This document shows, one piece after another, positions 25,788 to 33,164 of a DNA stretch of 64,000 nt. The translations under genes were made by a program, and so were the position numbers. This stretch comes from Ruminococcus sp. UNK.MGS-30. Its GTDB lineage: Bacteria > Bacillota > Clostridia > Oscillospirales > Ruminococcaceae. The first letter of the stretch is position 1. Each line of letters opens with the position of its first letter. The stretch spans positions 434,001-498,000 of the forward strand of contig LBCK01000002.1 in assembly GCA_000980705.1 (NCBI GenBank). The letters run 5' to 3'. The notes beneath the pieces were generated by a model. The model had not been told where the DNA came from and did no database searches. It saw nothing but the letters and a program-made list of their open reading frames with translations.

Positions 25788-27023
25788 ATGAAAAAGATTG
25801 CAGTATTGGGTTATGGCGTAGTTGGTTCTGGTGTGGTAGAACTGTTCTACCGCAACCAGAAGAAGATCGAAAAGAACACCGGCACAGAGCTGGAAGTAGG
25901 CTATATTCTGGATCTGCGGGAGTTCCCGGACGATCCCTACGGTGACCGTGTAGTTCACGATATCCAGGTGATTCTGGACGACCCGGAGGTCGGCTATGTG
26001 GCAGAGTGCATGGGTGGTGTCAACCCGGCATTCGACTTTGTACGCCGCTGTCTGGAGGCAGGCAAGAGCGTTGCCACTTCCAACAAGCAGCTGGTTGCAG
26101 AAAAAGGCGACATCCTGCTCCAGGTGGCAAAGGCGCATCACGTGAACTTCTTCTTTGAGGCAAGCGTCGGCGGCGCTATCCCGATCATCCGTCCGCTGCA
26201 CACCTGCCTGGCTGCCAATGACATTTCCGCAGTAGCCGGCATTCTGAACGGTACGACCAACTTCATTCTGGAAAAGATGATCTGCGACAAAATGCGCTTT
26301 GACGATGCGCTGGCATTGGCACAGCAGCTGGGTTATGCAGAGCGTGATCCTTCTGCGGATATCGACGGCGGCGATGCCTGCCGGAAGATCTGCATTCTGT
26401 CCTCGCTGGTATTCGGCAAGCACGTTTATCCGGATCAGGTATACACCAAGGGTATCCGCAACATCACCCTGGAAGATGTACAGCTGGCACAGAATTTCGG
26501 CGGCGCAGTCAAGCTGATCGGCGCAGTCAAGCGTCTGGAAAACGGAAAGATCCTGCCTACGGTTATGCCTATGGTAGTGATGAACGAGAGCCTGATTTCC
26601 CATGTAAACGGCGTATTCAATGCAGTTATGGTATGGGGCGACGGCGTGGACAAGACCATGTTCTATGGTCGTGGTGCCGGAAAGCTGCCGACCGCAAGCG
26701 CAGTCCTGGGCGATCTGATCGACGAGGTAAAGCAGAATGATACTGTGGAATCTCAGAGCTGGGAGCCGGCAGAAGAGGGCGCAGACTTTGTTGCACCGAT
26801 CGACGACTTCTTTGCAGCACGCTGCTATCGGACTTCTCCCTGCGGCAGCGGCGTATTTGCCAAGATTGCCAATGAAGTCGGCGTAGAACTGCTGAACACC
26901 AGAGAAAACGGCTGCATGATCAGCGGCTGCGACCAGAAGACCGCAGAGGCATTCAAGCAGGAGCTGGCACAGGAAGGCGTAGAGATCCTGTCCCGTATTC
27001 CGGTTCTGGACGATGAGGCGTAA
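25788..27023 (+). CDS. hom: Homoserine dehydrogenase
   Basis: It reduces aspartate semialdehyde to homoserine with NAD(P)H, the branch point to threonine and methionine. The Rossmann motif KKIAVLGYGVVGSGVVEL is at the N-terminus, ATSNKQLVAEKGD follows, then ASVGGAIPIIRPL and the catalytic region AGILNGTTNFILEKM with AERDPSADIDGGDACRK. About 60 residues after the core look like a reduced ACT-type tail. The length of 411 residues is slightly short for the ACT-containing class. The ATG at 25788 (GGAGG 11 bases upstream) is preferred to the TTG/ATG codons further up. The ACT-protein gene upstream may provide feedback sensing, although a repeat element lies between them. Confidence 0.95.
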   Translation: MKKIAVLGYGVVGSGVVELFYRNQKKIEKNTGTELEVGYILDLREFPDDPYGDRVVHDIQVILDDPEVGYVAECMGGVNPAFDFVRRCLEAGKSVATSNKQLVAEKGDILLQVAKAHHVNFFFEASVGGAIPIIRPLHTCLAANDISAVAGILNGTTNFILEKMICDKMRFDDALALAQQLGYAERDPSADIDGGDACRKICILSSLVFGKHVYPDQVYTKGIRNITLEDVQLAQNFGGAVKLIGAVKRLENGKILPTVMPMVVMNESLISHVNGVFNAVMVWGDGVDKTMFYGRGAGKLPTASAVLGDLIDEVKQNDTVESQSWEPAEEGADFVAPIDDFFAARCYRTSPCGSGVFAKIANEVGVELLNTRENGCMISGCDQKTAEAFKQELAQEGVEILSRIPVLDDEA

Positions 27024-27050
27024 GAGCCAAACAATTTCATAAAATATCAC

Positions 27051-27079
27051 TTGCACTTTTTTGCGCACTGTGATATAAT
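27051..27079 (+). promoter_or_regulatory. Promoter upstream of the MATE gene
   Basis: TTGCAC (27051-27056), a 17-base spacer and TATAAT (27074-27079). It begins 28 bases after the hom stop and fires into the terminator-like hairpin below. Confidence 0.75.
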
Positions 27080-27102
27080 AATCTTATAACGTGTAGCGAA
27101 AC

Positions 27103-27147
27103 GGCGTAAATCCAGTTAGTATTTGACTGGGTTTACGCCTTTTTTTT
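27103..27147 (+). terminator. Terminator/attenuator in the MATE leader
   Basis: A 14-bp stem (27103-27116 with 27126-27139, one G-U) is followed by eight T. It lies downstream of a promoter and 30 bases before the MATE start, so it can end hom read-through and can also attenuate MATE transcription. The left-arm segment GTAAATC (27106-27112) can alternatively pair with GATTTAC (27153-27159) just after the T-run. Confidence 0.8.
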
Positions 27148-27178
27148 GCGCAGATTTACTTTTGGAGGTATGAAACAT

Positions 27179-28588
27179 ATGCAGAAAAACAACACGGCGG
27201 TACAAGCCGGAAAACCGAATAAGCTGGCAGATTGGCCGATACGGACACTGATCCTCAGCATGGGGATGCCGATGGTGCTTTCTATGGTATTACAGGCGGT
27301 ATACAATATTGTGGATACCATTTTTGTCAGCCACATGGAAAACGGCGCAACAGCGGTTCTGGCGCTGACGGATTCCTATTCCATCCAGCTGCTCATTGTT
27401 GCAGTAGGCGTGGGAACTGGTATCGGAATCAACGCCCTGCTGTCCAAGACGCTGGGAGAACGCAATTTTGAAAAGGCATCCTGCATTGCCGGAAACGGTA
27501 TTTTTCTTGCCGTCTGTATTTATGCGGTTTTTCTTTTGTTCGGCATTTTCGGAACCAGAGCGTTCATCGGAATGCAGGCGAACGGGAATGCACTCCGCCA
27601 GGAAATGGGGGAGCAGTATCTGCGAATCTGCTGTATCGGCTCTTTCGGCAGCATTGGCTATACGGTTTATGAGCGCTTTTTGCAGGGGACCGGCAGAACC
27701 AATCTTTCCACCATTGCGCAGATCACTGGTGCATTGCTGAACATCATCCTGGACCCCATCTTTATTTTCGGGCTGGATATGGGCGTGACAGGCGCAGCAG
27801 CTGCAACAGTCGTCGGGCAGCTGGCATCTTTGGGCATGGCAATGCTGTTCCATTACCGCTGGGATAAGGAGATTCGTCGGGACTGGAAACACATTCGTCC
27901 GCAGTGGGGACTGATTCGTGGAATTTATGCCATCGGTATTCCGGCTGCGATCATGCAAGGGCTGCTTTCTGTCATGGTCCTTTTCGTCAATCTTGTATTT
28001 GGAACGCAGGGGGATATGGCAGAACCGCTGCAGGCAGCTTATGGCATCTACTATAAGATACAGCAGTTCGCCCTGTTTGCAGCGTTCGGACTGAGCAATA
28101 CCCTGATTACTGTGGTGGCGTTTCATTACGGCAGACGAGAAAGGGCAAGACTGCGGCAGTGCGTTCGCTACGGCTTGTTGTATGCCGCCGGACTGATGCT
28201 GCTGGTTACGCTGCTGTTTCAGATCTTTGCGTCACCCATTGCCGGACTGTTCCAGAGCGGAGACAGCCCGGAGATCCATCAACTCTGTATGCGTTCCATG
28301 CGGATCTGTACGCTCGGCTATGTATTTATGGGTGTCACTGTACTGATCCAGGGAATCTTACAGGGATTTCGCTGTGTATTTTCGCCGCTGGTTCTGGCAC
28401 TGCTGCGGCTGCTGGTGCTGCCGATTCCGTTTTGCCTGCTGTTTTTGGCAGGTAGTCACGGTGCGGAACAGGTCTGGTGGGCATTTCCGCTGGCAGAGTG
28501 CATCACAGCAGTGATCTCTGTTCCGGTTCTTTTGCGGACATTCCGAAAAAAGACCCAGCCTGCAAATAAAACCTCTTTTGCCGCATAG
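27179..28588 (+). CDS. MATE family efflux transporter
   Basis: The protein has 469 residues with twelve predicted membrane helices arranged as two bundles of six. It starts near KLADWPIRTLILSMGMPMVLSMV, followed by AVYNIVDTIFVSHMENGATAVLALTDSYSIQLLIVAVGVGTGIGINALLSKTLG-type sequence characteristic of bacterial MATE (NorM/DinF-like) proteins. MATE exporters use Na+ or H+ gradients to expel drugs or metabolites; the substrate is not predictable. The ATG at 27179 has GGAGG 10 bases upstream; an ATG at 27170 is too close to it. The presence of a terminator in its leader suggests conditional expression. Confidence 0.92.
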   Translation: MQKNNTAVQAGKPNKLADWPIRTLILSMGMPMVLSMVLQAVYNIVDTIFVSHMENGATAVLALTDSYSIQLLIVAVGVGTGIGINALLSKTLGERNFEKASCIAGNGIFLAVCIYAVFLLFGIFGTRAFIGMQANGNALRQEMGEQYLRICCIGSFGSIGYTVYERFLQGTGRTNLSTIAQITGALLNIILDPIFIFGLDMGVTGAAAATVVGQLASLGMAMLFHYRWDKEIRRDWKHIRPQWGLIRGIYAIGIPAAIMQGLLSVMVLFVNLVFGTQGDMAEPLQAAYGIYYKIQQFALFAAFGLSNTLITVVAFHYGRRERARLRQCVRYGLLYAAGLMLLVTLLFQIFASPIAGLFQSGDSPEIHQLCMRSMRICTLGYVFMGVTVLIQGILQGFRCVFSPLVLALLRLLVLPIPFCLLFLAGSHGAEQVWWAFPLAECITAVISVPVLLRTFRKKTQPANKTSFAA

Positions 28589-28599
28589 GAGGAATAGGA

Positions 28600-28644
28600 A
28601 AAACCGCCCGGTTTCCAGTTGTTTTCTGGAAATCGGGCGGTTTT
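28600..28644. terminator. Bidirectional terminator between MATE and AraC genes
   Basis: AAAACCGCCCG...CCAG (28600-28618) pairs with its complement at 28626-28644 with one bulge. TTTT follows in both directions. It serves the two converging genes. Confidence 0.85.
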
Positions 28645-28655
28645 GTCCTTCAAAG

Positions 28656-29528
28656 TCATCCCCGTTCGTCCTCTAAAATCCCCGGCAGGCGGTTCTGATT
28701 GCGCCACTCCCTGGGAGAAACACCGTAGCAATTTTTGAACGCCCTGGAAAAGTGCATCTGATTGGCATAGCCCACTGTGATGCCAATGTCTCCGATGGAT
28801 AGGTGGGTCAGCTTCAGCAGCTCTGCCGCCTTGAGCATCCGGTAATTCACCAGGAACTCCTGGGGCGTTTTTCCCAGTGCCTCCTTGAAGATCTTCCCGA
28901 AGTAGGTGCGGTTCAGTCCGCAGACGCTGGCAATATCCTCAATGGTGATATCGTTCTGGAAGTTGTGTTCGATATACGTCAGTGCCTCGTGGATATAGAA
29001 GTCCCGGAGCTTTCCGCCGCTCTCCATCTGCTCATCTGCTGCGGAGCGCATCAGATAGTCCAGGAACAGATACAGATGCCCGATGAGGTGGAACGGCGAG
29101 GCGTCCTTGTTGCGTGCGATGTACAGCATTTCGTTTGCCATATCTTTCCGGAGGTTTTTGTTCCGTGCGTGATAGACGGGCTTGTCCAGTGACAGCCCGA
29201 TGGTGTCCAGGATAGACTTGACCCGCAGTCCGTCAAATTCGATCCAGACGTATTCCCACGGCAGGTCGTGGTCTGCCACATAGGTGGTGATCTGGTTGGG
29301 GAAGATCATAAACCCCTGCATACTTTTGATGGAATAGGTCTGCGTTACGCCCTTGCTGTCGTCTGCCATCAGTGTCCCTGTGCCGGACAGCACATAGTGA
29401 AACAGATAGTGGTTTCTGGCTGCCGGTCCGAAGGAATGCGCCGGGGCGCACTTTTCCCACCCGAACTGGAATAATCCGAGGTCAACAAAGTTGTCATTGG
29501 GGAAAATAGAGAAAATCCAGTTTTGCAT
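28656..29528 (-). CDS. AraC-family transcriptional regulator of the alpha-galactoside locus
   Basis: The protein has 290 residues. The N-terminal cupin-like sugar-binding domain contains NHYLFHYVLSGTGTL. Two helix-turn-helix units follow in the C-terminal 100 residues (DITIEDIASVCGLNRTYFGKIFK and LSIGDIGITVGYANQMHFSRAFKNCYGVSPREW). This arrangement matches MsmR/RafR-type activators of raffinose or melibiose genes. The gene diverges from the transporter genes, with about 240 bases of shared control region. A direct repeat of GGCAAAA (29657 and 29665) upstream of the transporter -35 box is a candidate binding site. It probably activates the transporter and possibly GH36/galK in response to an alpha-galactoside. 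Confidence 0.9.
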   Translation of the reverse strand: MQNWIFSIFPNDNFVDLGLFQFGWEKCAPAHSFGPAARNHYLFHYVLSGTGTLMADDSKGVTQTYSIKSMQGFMIFPNQITTYVADHDLPWEYVWIEFDGLRVKSILDTIGLSLDKPVYHARNKNLRKDMANEMLYIARNKDASPFHLIGHLYLFLDYLMRSAADEQMESGGKLRDFYIHEALTYIEHNFQNDITIEDIASVCGLNRTYFGKIFKEALGKTPQEFLVNYRMLKAAELLKLTHLSIGDIGITVGYANQMHFSRAFKNCYGVSPREWRNQNRLPGILEDERG

Positions 29529-29599
29529 AAATTTACCTTAATCCTCTCAAAAAGTCTGCTGATGTTCAAGTTCTGTTTGTGGCTGTTCATATGATACTC

Positions 29600-29628
29600 A
29601 TTATATCACGAAATATACCAAAATGCAA
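29600..29628 (-). promoter_or_regulatory. Promoter of the AraC regulator
   Basis: On the minus strand TTGCAT (29623-29628), a 17-base spacer and TATAAT (29600-29605). Confidence 0.7.
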
Positions 29629-29690
29629 CATCTTTTTCCGAAATGAATGAAAAAGCGGCAAAATGGCAAAAAACAAGTTGATTTGTGATA

Positions 29691-29720
29691 TTTACAGGAC
29701 GCATCTGGGTATGTTATAAT
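29691..29720 (+). promoter_or_regulatory. Promoter of the sugar ABC transporter genes
   Basis: TTTACA (29691-29696), an 18-base spacer and TATAAT (29715-29720). The weak -35 fits dependence on an activator. Confidence 0.65.
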
Positions 29721-29730
29721 AAATTTATCG

Positions 29731-29745
29731 AAAACGCAGCGTTTT
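29731..29745 (+). promoter_or_regulatory. LacI/CcpA-like operator just after the transcription start
   Basis: AAAACGCAGCGTTTT is a perfect 15-base palindrome with CG-centred half-sites, as in LacI-family operators including catabolite-response elements. Its position a few bases past the expected start suggests roadblock repression. CcpA, acting through the HprK/HPr system present in this genome, is one candidate; a dedicated LacI regulator encoded elsewhere is another. Confidence 0.5.
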
Positions 29746-29767
29746 ACCACAAAGGAGGAAGATCGAC

Positions 29768-31063
29768 ATGAGAAAAAAGAATGCAGCAGGCAGTCTGGTT
29801 CTGGCGGGAGCAATATTGTCTACTCTTTTGCTGCCGGGCTGTGCAGGAAAATCGAACAATGACGGTAAAACGGAAGTCACAATGGTACAGTACAAGCCGG
29901 AGGCGGTTGCCGCTTTCGAGGAGATGGAGGAACGGTTCAACGCAACGCACGACGACATCCATCTCACCATTGAATCGCCCAACGAGGCAATGACCGTGCT
30001 GAAAACACGCTTTATCCGTGAGGATTATCCGGACATCATCGGCATCGGCGGCGACATCAACTATTCCAACTTCCTGGATGCAGATATGTTCCTGGACGTT
30101 TCGGACTTTGAGGGCGTGCAGGACATCAAGCCGGCGTACATGGATATTGTGGACGAACTGGAGTTTATCCCGAAGGACGGCGTTTACGGTCTGCCGTATG
30201 TGGCAAACTGTGCCGGCATCCTGTACAACAAGGATATGTTCGAGGAAAACGGCTGGGAGATTCCCACGACCTGGAGCGAATTCACGGCGCTGTGCGAGCA
30301 GATCCAGAGCGAATCGGACGTGTATCCGCTGTACCTGGGATATAAGGACACCTGGACCTGTATGGCACCCTGGAATGCGCTGGCAGTCGGATTGTCCTCG
30401 CCGTCTACGTGCAGCGATGTCAACGCCGGAAAGACCACCTTCAGCGATGCGTACCAGGAGGTCGCAGAAAAAGACAAGGCTCTGCTGGAATATGCAGAAC
30501 CGAATCCGTATGCGTACAGCTATAACGACGCCTGCACCGCATTTGCCCGTGGAGAATCTGCAATGTATCCCATCGGCAGCTATGCAGTGCCGCAGATCCA
30601 GTCGGTCAATCCGGACATGAACATTGACTCTTTCGTGTTCCCGGCAAACGAGGACGAGGCAGACAACGTGCTGAATTCCGGCGTAGACCTGCAGTTCTGC
30701 GTGATGAAGGAGACCAAGCACAAGGATGCCGTTTATGAAGTTCTGCAGTTCCTGTATGACGATGAGACCATCCAGATCTATCTGGACGACCAGAACGCCG
30801 TACCGTGCAAGGAGGGCGACTTTACGCTGCCTTCTATGCTGGACGGAATGCGTTCCTATATTGATGAGGGCAGAATGTCCGACTTCCATGATCACCACTA
30901 TCCCAGCGAGATGAGCGTGGACGCCATGGTACAGACCTATCTGATGGACGACAGCAGCGATTCCACCGTGAAATTCCTCAAGCGCTTTGATAAGGAATGG
31001 AAACGCTATAACCGTGACCTCATCGCAAAAGTACAAAAATATGAGGAGGAGAAGGCATCATGA
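29768..31063 (+). CDS. Sugar ABC transporter substrate-binding lipoprotein
   Basis: The protein has 431 residues. A signal peptide with lipobox LLPGC anchors it outside the membrane. The mature part is a family-1 (MalE/MsmE/RafE-like) binding protein, with VTMVQYKPEAVAAFEEMEERF at the start, DGVYGLPYVANCAGILYNKDMF, and the ARGESAMYPIGSYAV segment. Neighbours (two permeases, GH36, galK, AraC regulator) point to an alpha-galactoside such as raffinose, melibiose or galactosyl-manno-oligosaccharides. AAAGGAGGA precedes the ATG. No ATPase gene is present in the locus; a shared MsmK/UgpC-type ATPase elsewhere is expected. Confidence 0.92.
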   Translation: MRKKNAAGSLVLAGAILSTLLLPGCAGKSNNDGKTEVTMVQYKPEAVAAFEEMEERFNATHDDIHLTIESPNEAMTVLKTRFIREDYPDIIGIGGDINYSNFLDADMFLDVSDFEGVQDIKPAYMDIVDELEFIPKDGVYGLPYVANCAGILYNKDMFEENGWEIPTTWSEFTALCEQIQSESDVYPLYLGYKDTWTCMAPWNALAVGLSSPSTCSDVNAGKTTFSDAYQEVAEKDKALLEYAEPNPYAYSYNDACTAFARGESAMYPIGSYAVPQIQSVNPDMNIDSFVFPANEDEADNVLNSGVDLQFCVMKETKHKDAVYEVLQFLYDDETIQIYLDDQNAVPCKEGDFTLPSMLDGMRSYIDEGRMSDFHDHHYPSEMSVDAMVQTYLMDDSSDSTVKFLKRFDKEWKRYNRDLIAKVQKYEEEKAS

Positions 31064-31941
31064 GACAGAAAAAAGCATTGAGCAGCAACAACCGGACGTT
31101 TCTGGCAATGACCATTCCGATTGTGATTCTGTTTTTCCTGTTTAATACGCTGCCGCTGATTACCGGTGCAGTGTACAGCTTTACCAACTACCGTGGCTAT
31201 GGTTCGTTTGACTTTGTGGGTCTGCGGAACTATATCGACCTGTTTTCCGACGAACGTGTGCTGCATTCCTATCTGTTCACCTTTAAGTATGCCATCGCCG
31301 GCACGATTCTGATTAACGTGCTGAGTCTTCTTCTGGCAATGGGACTGAACAGCAGGATCCGCTGCAAGAGCCTGCTGCGTGGCGTATACTTCGTCCCGAA
31401 CATTCTGGGCGGACTGATCGTCGGCTATATCTTCAGCTTTATCTTTACTTATATTATCCCGGCTGTGGGCAAGGCAATGCACATCGGATTCCTGGAAAAC
31501 AGCATTCTCGCCAGTGAAAAATATGCCTGGATCGGCGTGCTGATCGTCGGCGTATGGCAGGCAGTGGCAATGAACACCATCATTTACATTTCCGGCTTGC
31601 AGACCGTTCCGGCAGACATCTACGAGGCTGGCATGATCGACGGCGCAAACCCGTGGCAGAAGTTCTGGAAGCTGACATTCCCCATGCTGCTGCCCTTCGT
31701 TTCCATCAATCTGATCCTCAGCACCAAAAACATGATGATGGTATTCGACCAGATCATGTCTTTGACCAAAGGCGGTCCGGCACAGAGTACCGAATCCATC
31801 TCGTATCTGATCTATAAGAACGGTATGGACGGCGGTCAGTTCGGATTCCAGAGTGCGAACGCAGTCATATTCTTTATTGTAATTGTAGCATTCTCCATCA
31901 TTCAGATGAAGATCACCGGCAAAAAGGAGGAACAGCTATGA
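31060..31941 (+). CDS. Sugar ABC transporter permease (MalF/MsmF type)
   Basis: The protein has 293 residues with six membrane helices. The EAA loop EAGMIDGANPWQKFWKLTFP near residue 190 contacts the ATPase. The N-terminal helix is preceded by a short basic tail. It overlaps the binding-protein stop by 4 bases (ATGA), showing translational coupling. It belongs to the first-position permeases of carbohydrate uptake family 1 importers and forms a heterodimer with the next gene product. Confidence 0.93.
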   Translation: MRQKKALSSNNRTFLAMTIPIVILFFLFNTLPLITGAVYSFTNYRGYGSFDFVGLRNYIDLFSDERVLHSYLFTFKYAIAGTILINVLSLLLAMGLNSRIRCKSLLRGVYFVPNILGGLIVGYIFSFIFTYIIPAVGKAMHIGFLENSILASEKYAWIGVLIVGVWQAVAMNTIIYISGLQTVPADIYEAGMIDGANPWQKFWKLTFPMLLPFVSINLILSTKNMMMVFDQIMSLTKGGPAQSTESISYLIYKNGMDGGQFGFQSANAVIFFIVIVAFSIIQMKITGKKEEQL

Positions 31942-32786
31942 GAAAGACACATAAAATCGGCGGTACGAATATCTTTCTGACAGTGCTGCTGTTTCTGGGC
32001 TGTATCACCGTTTTGTTCCCCTTGTATATGACGGTGATGATCGCCTTTAAGAATCCGTCCGAAATGACGAACGATGTTGCCGGAGCGCTTTCGTTCCCCA
32101 GTTCCTGGAGTCTCAGCAACTTCTCTGAGGCAATGCGTGTCACAAACTTCTGGCACTCCCTGGGCAACAGCTTTCTAATTACCGCTGTGACTATCGTTCT
32201 GGCTGTGCTGCTGCACTCCATGGCAGGCTATGCCATCGGCAGAAACATGAACCGGAAAAAGGGCTATAAGCTGGTGTATTTCTACATCGTCAGCGGTATG
32301 TTCGTTCCCTTTGCAATTCTGATGATGCCGCTGGTAAAGCAGACTGCGATGATGGGTCTGGACAACCGTCTCGGCGTCATCATCCTGTATCTGGTATTCT
32401 ATATGCCCATGAACGTCATGCTGTACAGCGGCTATCTGAAAAACGTGCCGCTGGCAATGGAAGAGGCAGCAAACATCGACGGTGCCTCTACCTGGAAGAC
32501 CTACTGGACCATCATTTTCCCCATGATGAAGCCCATGCACGCAACCGTGGCAGTTCTGACGGCTCTGGGTACCTGGAACGACGTTATGACACCGCTGGTT
32601 ATCATGTCCAGCAGCGAAGATACCACCCTGCCGCTGGCACAGCTGAACTTCCAGACACAGTTCGGCACCAACTACAACCTGGCATTTGCCTCCTATCTGC
32701 TGGCACTGATCCCGATTCTGATCTTCTATATCTTCTGTCAGAAGCAGATCATCGGCGGCATTGCAAACGGCGCAGTCAAAGGCTAA
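31938..32786 (+). CDS. Sugar ABC transporter permease (MalG/MsmG type)
   Basis: The protein has 282 residues with six membrane helices and the EAA loop EEAANIDGASTWKTYWTIIF near residue 180. It overlaps the previous permease by 4 bases. It is the second permease of the alpha-galactoside importer. The C-terminal FCQKQIIGGIANGAVKG is the standard MalG-family ending. The importer genes end here; a palindromic repeat separates them from the GH36 gene. Confidence 0.93.
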   Translation: MRKTHKIGGTNIFLTVLLFLGCITVLFPLYMTVMIAFKNPSEMTNDVAGALSFPSSWSLSNFSEAMRVTNFWHSLGNSFLITAVTIVLAVLLHSMAGYAIGRNMNRKKGYKLVYFYIVSGMFVPFAILMMPLVKQTAMMGLDNRLGVIILYLVFYMPMNVMLYSGYLKNVPLAMEEAANIDGASTWKTYWTIIFPMMKPMHATVAVLTALGTWNDVMTPLVIMSSSEDTTLPLAQLNFQTQFGTNYNLAFASYLLALIPILIFYIFCQKQIIGGIANGAVKG

Positions 32787-32803
32787 GCCGGTACCGATAT
32801 TAC

Positions 32804-33042
32804 AGGCAACACCGCACAAAGCCCGCCTGACGGCTTTGCACGCAATCTGCTTGCTGATTTTCCGTCATACCGCACAGAAATTTCTTGACATACGACTGCG
32901 TTCGAGGCAGGATTCTGCCCGAGAACAAAGGAGTGTCGCACTAGGATTGATTGCGACCGACAGTATGCCTGCGAAATTTCTGTGCAATCTGCCGAAAAAT
33001 CCGACTGCGCATCTTACGCACAAACTCTGTGCGGTGTTGCCT
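32804..33042. repeat. 239-bp palindromic MITE-like element (family 2)
   Basis: The ends AGGCAACACCGCACAAAG (32804-32821) and CTCTGTGCGGTGTTGCCT (33025-33042) are inverted repeats with one mismatch. A second nested pair, GCACAGAAATTTC and GAAATTTCTGTGC, lies inside, so the whole element could fold into one long imperfect hairpin. It has no gene. It separates the transporter operon from the GH36 gene. A short relative lies at 39457 and a doubtful one near 11.7 kb. Confidence 0.7.
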
Positions 33043-33164
33043 ACAGATAAAAACCTTTCCCTTTCAAAAATATGAGAATAGACAGAAAGACCGTATGATA
33101 TGAAACGATTCGAAGAATGCTGCTGAAATGTCATGCGGTTTTCTGTATTTTAGGAGTGTTGACT

